This document shows positions 17,458 through 24,550 of a stretch of DNA of 37,211 nucleotides, one piece after another. The position numbers were made by a program, and so were the translations under genes. The notes under the pieces are model-generated. The model saw only the letters and a list, made by a program, of their open reading frames with translations, was not told the origin of the DNA and did no database searches. Within the stretch, counting starts at the first letter, position 1; each line of letters opens with the position of its first letter. Source of the stretch: Gammaproteobacteria bacterium (GTDB taxonomy: Bacteria > Pseudomonadota > Gammaproteobacteria > DSM-19610); NCBI GenBank assembly GCA_030621785.1, contig JAUXGZ010000014.1:1-37211 (forward strand), given 5' to 3'.

Positions 17458-17949
17458 TCAGCTCATGGCACTCAGAATCGTGCCCGTCTCGCCTCGATTG
17501 ATTTGCCATAAATGGTCTCTCAATGGTTCAATGCTGTCCGGGTTTTTGATGGATACCCGAAAATAGGGACCCGGTATGCCGGCCTCGACCAGCAACTCTT
17601 CCGCCCTGCCAACGTCGGCATACTCGATATCTGTCTTGCTGATGACGCCGACCAGCTGCTTGTTGGGGTAAAGGCGCAGCAAATCACCCGGTGCCGTAGC
17701 CCGCTCGTTGTCAGCCGCCTGCAGATACACAATGGTATCCACGCCGATCAGACTGTTAAGCAGGGCTCCATAGAGGACACGCCGACTGATAAATTCGCCC
17801 GGGGAATCGATAATATTGTTGTCATGAAATGCCAGTGCCTGGGTCTTGGTCACTTCATCCGAATGCTCCAGCAGTGCCTTGAGCAGGGTTGATTTCCCGC
17901 AACCCACGTCACCGACCAGGATAAAGTTACCCAGCTGACCGGATTTCAT
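17458..17949 (-). CDS. eutP: EutP/PduV-type P-loop GTPase-like protein
   Basis: A 163-residue small P-loop protein. The Walker A motif GDVGCGKST spans residues 13-21, IIDSPGEF resembles a switch II region and SKTD stands in for NKxD. The start is ATG 17949, which overlaps the eutS stop as ATGA; the GTG at 17961 is the only other in-frame option. EutP is nearly always in eut operons; suggested roles include compartment positioning and acetate kinase activity, neither certain. The 4-bp overlap with eutS indicates coupled translation. Confidence 0.92.
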   Translation of the reverse strand: MKSGQLGNFILVGDVGCGKSTLLKALLEHSDEVTKTQALAFHDNNIIDSPGEFISRRVLYGALLNSLIGVDTIVYLQAADNERATAPGDLLRLYPNKQLVGVISKTDIEYADVGRAEELLVEAGIPGPYFRVSIKNPDSIEPLRDHLWQINRGETGTILSAMS

Positions 17950-18305
17950 GTCTTGGTACACCGGCAGACGCTGAATCCCAGCACCTGCTTCAGGGTGGAT
18001 AACACCGATTGCAGGGCCACATCGACCGAGCCGGTGGAACCGGCCAGAACCAGCGCGCCGGAGAACCGGTCCAGAAAACCGATCTCCACACCGGCGGCCT
18101 TGGTGGCGATATCACCGGCGATAATCGCGGTTTCACCCGGGGTAAGAGTCAGAATGCCGATAGCCTCTGCGTGGCTTACACCCACCTTCTGACAGAGCTC
18201 GGAGGTCGGGTTGGCAATCATATGGGCAAGTGTAACCTGCTTTCCGGGAACATATTCCTGGATAACACGCTCAATGTCCTGTGCCTCGCCAGCAACCAAA
18301 TCCAT
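17946..18305 (-). CDS. eutS: EutS, circularly permuted hexameric shell protein
   Basis: A 119-residue BMC-H protein with the permuted topology of EutS/PduU. Diagnostic parts are [21 protein letters not shown] near the N-terminus, [26 protein letters not shown] and [15 protein letters not shown]. The N-terminal extension of about eight residues before the usual start is modest. It is the first gene of the eut operon, as in Enterobacteriaceae. AAGG is 7 nt before the ATG. Confidence 0.94.
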   Translation of the reverse strand: MDLVAGEAQDIERVIQEYVPGKQVTLAHMIANPTSELCQKVGVSHAEAIGILTLTPGETAIIAGDIATKAAGVEIGFLDRFSGALVLAGSTGSVDVALQSVLSTLKQVLGFSVCRCTKT

Positions 18306-18411
18306 CGCGCAGCCTTATAATTCTTGTTTAGCTTACATCCAACTTACACGAAACGTTAATACAAACAAGTACCCCGCAATCTATCTTTTATTCAACGTGA
18401 ATACAACTTCT
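18306..18411 (-). promoter_or_regulatory. AT-rich leader between hoxW and eutS
   Basis: A 106-bp AT-rich stretch separates the hydrogenase and eut genes, clearly unlike the few-bp gaps within each cluster, so a eut promoter is plausible here. The best sigma-70-like pair on the minus strand is TTGGAT (18337-18342) and TATAAG (18314-18319), 17 bp apart, but it would give an almost leaderless transcript. A TTCA-CGT-TGAA inverted repeat lies further upstream. I see no cobalamin riboswitch and no strong terminator after hoxW, so read-through from hox is possible. Confidence 0.35.
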
Positions 18412-18894
18412 TTAACAAATTCGCGACAACCACACCTCCGTACTGTCATGCTCCAGCAACTCCTCTATAAATGAAAACGCCTGAGCGGCATTACGATTCG
18501 CTGCACCGGAAACAGGTGCCCCGAGATCGAATTCATATCCGCGGACCGACAACAGGAATGACGGTGGCGGTTCCTGCCCATTGACCTGTTTAAAAACAGC
18601 CAGCAAGGATGCGGGGCTCATGGCATGCGTGGTGTAGCTGCTGTCGGGTTCAGCACGCAGCCTGCTGAACCCGAACGGTGCCGGCACGGACATACTAGCA
18701 TCGACGAAAAGCACGCGCTTGCGGTCCTCCAGGTCAATCGAATGCTCGATCTGCAACTGGAAATCGGTCAGCACATTGAAGTGCGTAAAACCGCTTGCCT
18801 GCAGCCGGTCATGGATTAGCGGACCAATCGCATCATCGCCGCGTGACGGATTGCCCCAGGTAAAGACCAGCACCGCTTTGACTGGTGACGACAT
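18412..18894 (-). CDS. hoxW: HoxW-like hydrogenase maturation endopeptidase
   Basis: A 160-residue protease of the HycI/HoxW (peptidase M52) family that removes the C-terminal extension of the large hydrogenase subunit after nickel insertion. Recognisable motifs are FTWGNPSRGDDAIGP (about 11-25), the metal-binding region FQLQIEHSIDL and VLFVDAS. It starts 6 bp after hoxH, whose product carries the matching cleavable C-terminus. No other maturation genes (hypABCDEF) are in the window, so they must lie elsewhere. Confidence 0.9.
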   Translation of the reverse strand: MSSPVKAVLVFTWGNPSRGDDAIGPLIHDRLQASGFTHFNVLTDFQLQIEHSIDLEDRKRVLFVDASMSVPAPFGFSRLRAEPDSSYTTHAMSPASLLAVFKQVNGQEPPPSFLLSVRGYEFDLGAPVSGAANRNAAQAFSFIEELLEHDSTEVWLSRIC

Positions 18895-18900
18895 GAGCCG

Positions 18901-20391
18901 TCAGACGAGTGCGCGCCGTATCAGGCCGGTGGCGCCCTTTTCCAGCCGGTCGATGACTTCTCCCTTTGCATTGACCAGGGTAATTTCCAGCGGCATCTTG
19001 CCCATTGCGTGTGTCGCGCATGACAGGCAAGGATCATAGGCGCGGATTGCGACCTCGATCTGGTTCAGCAACGGCTCCGTCAGTTCGTTACCGTCAAGCC
19101 AGGTGCTGGCGACCTGACGTATGGATTCATTCATCGCCTGGTTGTTATTGGTTGTCGACACAATCAGATTCGCCCTGGTCACGATTCCCTCATCATCGAT
19201 TTCGTAGTGGTGAATCAGCGTGCCACGCGGCGCCTCCAGCACACCGACACCACAGCCTTGCATTTCTCCCCTGCTCATCAGCTCTGTGCCTGAAATATCA
19301 GGGTCATGCAGAAGTTCCTTTATGGCTTCGGTGCAATACAGCAACTCGATCAGACGCGCCCAATGATAGCCGAGTGTTGCCTGCACCGGTTTGCCGCTGG
19401 CGAGCTGTCTGAACACCTGACGCTCGTTCTCGGCCAGCGGCGTGGCAAAGAAATCACAGTTATTGACACGGGCGAGCGGACCGACACGGTACCAGCCGTT
19501 CTCGGGCCCTATCGAATCAATGAAGGGAAACTTCATGTAGGTCCAGTTCTTCACTTCTTCCCTGATGTAATCCGTGTAACGGGTGGCATCAACATGATCG
19601 AAAAGAAGCTTGCCATCGCGATCCCTGGCGCGCAGACCTCCGGCATAAAGCTCAAATGCGCCATTGTCGCCAATCATGCCCAGCATATTGCTATCGATGG
19701 TGGCAAACGCCAGGTGATATGCCTCGTGTTCGAAAAATATCCGCTTTATCAGTTCGACCGCGTCCTTCCCCCAGCGGATCATCTGATCGATATCTTTCAG
19801 CAGATAATCGATTTCATGCCTGTCGAGTGATTTGTTTACCCCGCCCGGAATCGCCCCGGTACCATGTATACGCTTACCCGAGGTAAGACGAATCACTTCC
19901 TGCCCATACTTGCGTAGCAGGACCCCTTGCCTGGCAATTTCCGGGTAATCCTCGATAACGCCCACGATATTGCGATGACGGACTTCATCATCGAATCCAA
20001 ACAGCAGGTCCGGCGAGCACAAATGGAAAAAATGCAGGGCATGTGACTGCATGGTCTGGCCATAGTGCATCAGGCGCCGGATTTTCTCTGCTGTGGGCGT
20101 GAGTTGCTGCGTACCCACCAGCATGTCGGTTGCCTTGGCCGCTGCCAGGTGATGGCTGACCGGGCAGATACCGCACAGGCGTTGCACCAGCACCGGCAAC
20201 TCCCAGTAGGGGCGCCCCTGTATGAATTTCTCAAAACCGCGAAACTCTACAATATGCAGCCGCGCCTGCCTGATGTGCCCGTCATTGTCCTGTAGCAAGG
20301 TAACCTTGCCATGCCCTTCCACGCGGGTTAGCGGCTCGATAACAACCCGGTTGAGTTTCTCCGGATGGTCTGCGGTTTCAAGTGAGCTCAT
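18901..20391 (-). CDS. hoxH: NAD-linked [NiFe] hydrogenase large subunit
   Basis: A 496-residue catalytic subunit of a group 3 (HoxH) hydrogenase. The nickel ligands are in the N-terminal RLCGICPVSHH (near residue 70) and the C-terminal DPCLSCATH (about 453-461). About 35 residues follow the final His and are expected to be cut off by HoxW. It catalyses reversible H2 oxidation and pairs with HoxY. It lies 18 bp after hoxY in a five-gene cluster. All metal ligands are intact, so the enzyme should be active. Confidence 0.95.
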   Translation of the reverse strand: MSSLETADHPEKLNRVVIEPLTRVEGHGKVTLLQDNDGHIRQARLHIVEFRGFEKFIQGRPYWELPVLVQRLCGICPVSHHLAAAKATDMLVGTQQLTPTAEKIRRLMHYGQTMQSHALHFFHLCSPDLLFGFDDEVRHRNIVGVIEDYPEIARQGVLLRKYGQEVIRLTSGKRIHGTGAIPGGVNKSLDRHEIDYLLKDIDQMIRWGKDAVELIKRIFFEHEAYHLAFATIDSNMLGMIGDNGAFELYAGGLRARDRDGKLLFDHVDATRYTDYIREEVKNWTYMKFPFIDSIGPENGWYRVGPLARVNNCDFFATPLAENERQVFRQLASGKPVQATLGYHWARLIELLYCTEAIKELLHDPDISGTELMSRGEMQGCGVGVLEAPRGTLIHHYEIDDEGIVTRANLIVSTTNNNQAMNESIRQVASTWLDGNELTEPLLNQIEVAIRAYDPCLSCATHAMGKMPLEITLVNAKGEVIDRLEKGATGLIRRALV

Positions 20392-20409
20392 GTGAACGTA
20401 CCGGTTAAC

Positions 20410-20949
20410 TCAGTCATAACGGATCTGTCCATACGGAAGACTCACAGGCCGACCTTCGATCAGCCCGGTCAGAAAGGTCCAGATGGCATCGCCCGAGGGT
20501 GGACAGCCGGGCAGGAAGTGATCGATCTGCACGACTTCGTGAATCGGGTGGACCTTGTTCAGCAGCATGGGAATTTCGGGATCATCCGGGATCATCCGGT
20601 TATATACACCGATACCGTCCACGTAGGATTCTTCGAGGCATTCCTTCAACTCGAACTGGTTACGCATCGCAGGAATACCGCCATTGATTGCGCAGGCACC
20701 GAAGGCAATCAGCACCTTGCAGTGCGCCCGAAATTCTCTGAGCACCTCGACATTCTCGGCATTGGCAACACCGCCTTCGATAATGCCGATATCGCAATGG
20801 CCGATCTTCTTGATATCCGTAAATGGCGAGCGATCAAATTCCACCAGCTGCACAAGCTCGAGAATGCGCTCATCAATATCCAGCAGGGACATATGGCAGC
20901 CGAAGCAGCCACAAAGCGATGCGGTCGCCAGCTTCAACTTCTCAGTCAT
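20410..20949 (-). CDS. hoxY: NAD-linked [NiFe] hydrogenase small subunit
   Basis: A 179-residue small subunit carrying the proximal [4Fe-4S] cluster. Cysteines are in LCGCFGCHMS (residues 12-21), GACAINGG and LPGCPPSGD. It lacks the signal peptide and extra clusters of membrane-bound hydrogenase small subunits, which marks it as the cytosolic HoxY type. It starts 5 bp after hoxU. Confidence 0.94.
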   Translation of the reverse strand: MTEKLKLATASLCGCFGCHMSLLDIDERILELVQLVEFDRSPFTDIKKIGHCDIGIIEGGVANAENVEVLREFRAHCKVLIAFGACAINGGIPAMRNQFELKECLEESYVDGIGVYNRMIPDDPEIPMLLNKVHPIHEVVQIDHFLPGCPPSGDAIWTFLTGLIEGRPVSLPYGQIRYD

Positions 20950-20954
20950 GCCAC

Positions 20955-21683
20955 CTACCGTTCATCCGTTTCTTCATACCCCGCCACATCGCCCACCATA
21001 TTGACGGGCTGCCGATCATACAGCCGCTTGCCGACGGGTGTGTTATACGCAGTATGCCTGGGCAGAATGGCACCCACCGGGCATACGTGCATAGCCTTGT
21101 CCGTCGCAGCGAATGCGCTGTCACCCAGCTTGCCGGTGGGTGAATCGATGACCAGATGACTGTTAATACCCCGGCCACTGATCGAAAACAGGTTCTTTTT
21201 ATCCACCTCACGGCTGGCGCGCACACATAGCTCGCACAATATGCAGCGATTGAAATCAATCACTGCATCAGGATGCGATGCATCGACGGAACGCCGCGGG
21301 AAAAAATGCGTGAAATCCAGCGCGAGCATGCCGGTGTAATAGGCCACAGCCTGCAACTGACAGGCGCCGCTTTTTTCGCATCCCGGACATATATGATTAC
21401 CCTCCACAAACAGCATTTGCAGCAGTGAACGGCGTTGCGCCGTCAATTGATCCGAATCATTAACAACCCCGGAACCCTCTGCAGCGGGAAACGTGCAGGC
21501 GGACACCTGCCGGCCGTCCACTTCGACCATACAAATACGGCAGCTGCCATGCGGCGTAAATTCGGGGTTATGGCACAGGTGCGGAATATATTCCCCTGCA
21601 CGCAATGCCGCATCCATGATGGTATCGCCGTCTTCAAAAGCAATCGGTTTGCCATCCAGTATGAAGGTCTTTTCACCGCTCAC
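20955..21683 (-). CDS. hoxU: Hydrogenase diaphorase small subunit
   Basis: A 242-residue Fe-S protein related to the N-terminus of NuoG. A plant-type [2Fe-2S] site uses C37, C48, C51 and C63; NHICPGCEKSGAC is the His/Cys cluster region of HoxU proteins, and CILCELC with a later CPVGAI form a further [4Fe-4S] set. It links HoxF to HoxYH. It starts with GTG 21683, overlapping the hoxF stop by 4 bp (GTGA), so it is translationally coupled. Confidence 0.93.
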   Translation of the reverse strand: MSGEKTFILDGKPIAFEDGDTIMDAALRAGEYIPHLCHNPEFTPHGSCRICMVEVDGRQVSACTFPAAEGSGVVNDSDQLTAQRRSLLQMLFVEGNHICPGCEKSGACQLQAVAYYTGMLALDFTHFFPRRSVDASHPDAVIDFNRCILCELCVRASREVDKKNLFSISGRGINSHLVIDSPTGKLGDSAFAATDKAMHVCPVGAILPRHTAYNTPVGKRLYDRQPVNMVGDVAGYEETDER

Positions 21684-23485
21684 AAGTCTGTCCTGATATG
21701 GGCACCGGCGTCGTCCCGGCCGCTAAGGTCGCGCGCATCCTGCAGCGCCGCATCCAGGTCAAAGGCCGGCTGATAGTCGGCCTGCGTGAGATGTTTTTCA
21801 TATATGGAAGGAAACTTTCCCAGGGTATCGAGCACCGGGTTAGCGGCTTCCGTACCAAGCCCGCAATGGCTGGTCAGTTTCACCACCGTCCCGATTCGAT
21901 GCAGTTCCTGAATATCAGCGGTACCGGCCCGCCCGGCATGCACCTTGTCGACCAGATCTTTCAACAGAACCCCGCCCACGCGACAGGGGGTACAAAAACC
22001 GCAACTCTCGTGTACGAAGAAACGGCTGAAATTCTGCACCATATCGAGCAGATCGCGATGCCGGCCAAAAACCATGAACGAGCCACCGGAGGAAATATCC
22101 TCGAAGGCGATGCTGCGGTGGAATTCAGCCGGCGGAATGGTGGAGCCCGCTGCGCCCGCAACCTGGACCGCCAGGGTATCGGCTGCACCGCACTCCTCGA
22201 GTACCTGTTGTATGCTCACTCCAAACGGAAACTCATAGATGCCCGGGCGGTCGCAGTCGCCGCTGATACTGTGAAGCTTGGTACCGGTGGACTGTTCGGT
22301 TCCCACCGCCCTGAACCAGTTTGCACCTTCAAGCGCAATCTTTGCAGCAGCCATGAAGGTTTCGACGTTATTCACCACGGTCGGCTTGCCCAGGTAGCCG
22401 TGCGTGACCGGGAAAGGTGGCCGGACACGCGGCACACCACGCTTGCCCTCCAGCGATTCGATCAACGCCGATTCTTCCCCGCAGACATAGGCACCGGCGC
22501 CCAGGTGTATTTCGATATCGAAATCAAAGCCGGCCTGCCCCAGGATATTCTGCCCCAGCAACCCGTCCCGACGCCTTTGCGCCAGCGTTTCCTCGAGCGC
22601 ATGCTTCATATAGAGGTATTCACCGCGCAGATACAGGTATCCATGACGAGCACCGATGATCCCGGCACAGAGCGTCATACCCTCGAAGACATCATCAGCA
22701 TGGCTGTTCAGCAGGACACGATCCTTGAAAGTCCCCGGCTCCCCTTCATCGGCATTACAGATGACAACACGATCATTCATCTCGTCGTCACGCGCCGCAC
22801 GGCAGAATTTCCACTTCATCGCCGTATTGAACCCGGCCCCGCCACGACCACGCAGACCCGATGTCGCGATTTCTCCAAAAATCGTGTCCGCACCTTTTTC
22901 AACCAGTGCCCGTAGAGCGCCACCACCGCAGGACCCACGCGACAGAAGAATGTCCGCACGCCGTATGTTGTCCTGCACCTCAAACAGTTCGGATGGCCAT
23001 TCATCCAGCGGCGTGAGGTTTTCGATGAGCGCTGCGATGCTGCTGATTCTGAAATTGTCCAGCCTGGTCACGGCCTGTCCATTAATCAGTATCGCGGGCC
23101 CCTGGTCGCACATTCCGGTACAGGAAGTTACATCGACCGTCACCCGGCCGTCTGCGCGCGGAAGGCCCGGTTCGACGCCCAGTCGGGTACATAGATCCCC
23201 CAGAAGAACACGGCTGCCGAGCATATGGTCGGTGATGCTGTCGCTGAACAGGATATCGTAGTCACCGCGCGGGGTATCATGCAGAAACGAGTAAAACCCG
23301 ATCACACCCCGAATACGGGATTCGCTCAACCTCAAGGCAAGGGCAAGCTGGTGAACGGATGTCTCGGGAATATGCGAGTAACGCTGCTGAATCGCATGCA
23401 AATATTGCAACAAGCGACCCCGGTCGCTATTGGACGCGACCAATAGTTCTCTGGTGAAATCTTCAGGATCCGGAAGCGCCACCAT
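21680..23485 (-). CDS. hoxF: Hydrogenase diaphorase large subunit (NuoE-NuoF-like fusion)
   Basis: A 601-residue HoxF, the NAD(H)- and FMN-binding subunit that makes this hydrogenase NAD-linked. The first 160 residues are NuoE-like. The NuoF-like part follows, with GLRGRGGAGF (about 210-219, NADH), CNADEGEPGTFKDR (FMN) and a [4Fe-4S] set at C495, C498, C501 and C541. Length and architecture match the Cupriavidus soluble hydrogenase HoxF, so no separate hoxE is needed. In the NuoE-like part only one cysteine pair (C122, C126) is visible, so a [2Fe-2S] cluster there is doubtful. First gene of the hox cluster. Confidence 0.95.
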   Translation of the reverse strand: MVALPDPEDFTRELLVASNSDRGRLLQYLHAIQQRYSHIPETSVHQLALALRLSESRIRGVIGFYSFLHDTPRGDYDILFSDSITDHMLGSRVLLGDLCTRLGVEPGLPRADGRVTVDVTSCTGMCDQGPAILINGQAVTRLDNFRISSIAALIENLTPLDEWPSELFEVQDNIRRADILLSRGSCGGGALRALVEKGADTIFGEIATSGLRGRGGAGFNTAMKWKFCRAARDDEMNDRVVICNADEGEPGTFKDRVLLNSHADDVFEGMTLCAGIIGARHGYLYLRGEYLYMKHALEETLAQRRRDGLLGQNILGQAGFDFDIEIHLGAGAYVCGEESALIESLEGKRGVPRVRPPFPVTHGYLGKPTVVNNVETFMAAAKIALEGANWFRAVGTEQSTGTKLHSISGDCDRPGIYEFPFGVSIQQVLEECGAADTLAVQVAGAAGSTIPPAEFHRSIAFEDISSGGSFMVFGRHRDLLDMVQNFSRFFVHESCGFCTPCRVGGVLLKDLVDKVHAGRAGTADIQELHRIGTVVKLTSHCGLGTEAANPVLDTLGKFPSIYEKHLTQADYQPAFDLDAALQDARDLSGRDDAGAHIRTDL

Positions 23486-23579
23486 CTCAACGTACTCGAC
23501 TGTTGACCAGGAACAGAATCAGCACCCGCGAGACACAACCGCCCCTGGCTGCTTGAGCATAAAGGGTATTCAATGAACA

Positions 23580-23609
23580 ATTACACATCAGGCTTCCGGC
23601 TGTAGTCAA
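23580..23609 (-). promoter_or_regulatory. hoxF: Candidate sigma-70 promoter of the hox genes
   Basis: On the minus strand TTGACT (23604-23609) and TGTAAT (23580-23585) are separated by 18 bp, each matching five of six consensus bases. A transcript would start near 23573, leaving a leader of about 88 nt before hoxF. The surrounding 240-bp gap (23486-23725) has no credible gene. Confidence 0.5.
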
Positions 23610-23725
23610 GTATTTTCCGAACCACCCTGAGCTGATGCCGTTCGGTACGATAGTCGGTAACACCCTGCCGCAAAACTCACCCTTGCCACGGCATATACGC
23701 GTAAGAACTCTTTTGCACCTTGCCA

Positions 23726-24148
23726 TCAGCGCTGCTTGCCCTTCAGGATGGTCAGAAACCGGCGCGCAGTAATGATGCGGGTTTTATCGACCTTCTTGAG
23801 CGCCAGCACATCGCGTTTGTCCCCACTGACGAGATACTCTGCTTCGCTGGCAATCGCCATCGCCAGCAGCGGATTGTCGTCCGGGTCTTTTGACAAATCG
23901 ACGTCAGGCAAATCGGCCAGCAGCAGCGCCTGATGCCGTAGGCCATTGATCAGGTTACCCGCCTCGACCGGCTGCAGATACTTGCGTAACTTCGGGTAAC
24001 GACTGACACGGCGAAACTCTCCCAGCTGCCATTCTGAGGTGACCAGTTCAAAACGACGTTTGCGCCACGCCTGATAAATCTGGTCCGGCGGGGTATCTCT
24101 GGTGATCAGTGCCGCGATCAGGATGCCGGTATCGATAACAACCCGCAT
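23726..24148 (-). CDS. PIN-domain toxin (COG1569-like)
   Basis: A 140-residue PIN-fold putative ribonuclease toxin. The N-terminal acidic residue is in MRVVIDTG (Asp6), and the C-terminal signature is KDPDDNPLLAMAIASEAEYLVSGD, which supplies the remaining metal-binding acids. It starts at ATG 24148, overlapping the antitoxin stop as TGATG; a TTG at 24151 is possible. Toxins of this family cleave RNA. The catalytic residues are all there, so it is probably active and restrained by the upstream antitoxin. Confidence 0.87.
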   Translation of the reverse strand: MRVVIDTGILIAALITRDTPPDQIYQAWRKRRFELVTSEWQLGEFRRVSRYPKLRKYLQPVEAGNLINGLRHQALLLADLPDVDLSKDPDDNPLLAMAIASEAEYLVSGDKRDVLALKKVDKTRIITARRFLTILKGKQR

Positions 24149-24372
24149 CAACCTGCCAGGGCTTCTTCGATCGCCTCAAGAATCTCGTCCTGCGACTGCG
24201 CACGATTGCGTTCCTTGACATCCTCGACCGTCAATTCAAACAAGCGAGCAAGCACCGCATTGTCCACAAAGCGCGACAAGTCACCCTTCCTGCCACCGGT
24301 GCGTGCCAGGTAGGAACGCAAAGCACGGTCAGTGTCTTCGGGCACCACAATAGACCAGCGAATATTGCTCAT
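24148..24372 (-). CDS. Ribbon-helix-helix-type antitoxin
   Basis: A 74-residue small protein starting MSNIRWSIVVPEDTDRALR, followed by a helix-turn-helix stretch (SRFVDNAVLARLFEL) typical of ribbon-helix-helix DNA-binding antitoxins, and an acidic C-terminal tail (EILEAIEEAL) suited to binding a toxin. GAGGAGG is upstream of the ATG. It overlaps the PIN toxin gene by 1 bp, and a palindromic operator lies in its promoter. Confidence 0.82.
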   Translation of the reverse strand: MSNIRWSIVVPEDTDRALRSYLARTGGRKGDLSRFVDNAVLARLFELTVEDVKERNRAQSQDEILEAIEEALAG

Positions 24373-24403
24373 GACCGCCTCCTCATCCAGAACTTACGGC
24401 AGG

Positions 24404-24432
24404 AGTATAAGCGTATATGCGCTTATGCGCAA
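24404..24432 (-). promoter_or_regulatory. Toxin-antitoxin promoter with palindromic operator
   Basis: On the minus strand a -10 box TATACT (24404-24409) and a weak -35 TTGCGC (24427-24432) are 17 bp apart. The spacer is almost filled by a 20-bp palindrome, 24407-24426, with arms ATAAGCG and CGCTTAT and one mismatched pair near the centre. Binding of the antitoxin here would block the promoter, the usual autoregulation of such pairs. Confidence 0.55.
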
Positions 24433-24524
24433 AACATGTGGGCCATCCCCCGCATAATGGTGCCCTGCGACAAACGCAGCACATCTGTGCACAATCCGGA
24501 ATAACGAGTCGAAAATATGACTAT

Positions 24525-24542
24525 TCGCCGCCGCTGCGGCGA
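24525..24542 (-). terminator. Candidate terminator of the GGDEF-EAL gene
   Basis: TCGCCGC and GCGGCGA form a perfect 7-bp GC-rich stem with a 4-nt loop, 8 bp after the stop codon of the cyclic-di-GMP gene. The sequence after it on the minus strand (ATAGTCATATTTT) is AT-rich but has no immediate U run. Confidence 0.45.
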
Positions 24543-24550
24543 GGTGCGGG

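Noticed and set aside
18306-18411. Cobalamin riboswitch or EutVW-type antitermination hairpins ahead of eutS
   Set aside because: The gap is too short for a B12 riboswitch, no B12-box-like sequence is seen, and no paired ANTAR hairpins can be drawn.
21680-23485. Missing hoxE as a defect
   Set aside because: HoxF already has a NuoE-like N-terminal domain as in the four-subunit soluble hydrogenases.
23487-23726. 79-residue minus-strand frame between hoxF and the PIN toxin
   Set aside because: No family resemblance or ribosome binding site; it covers the promoter region of hox.
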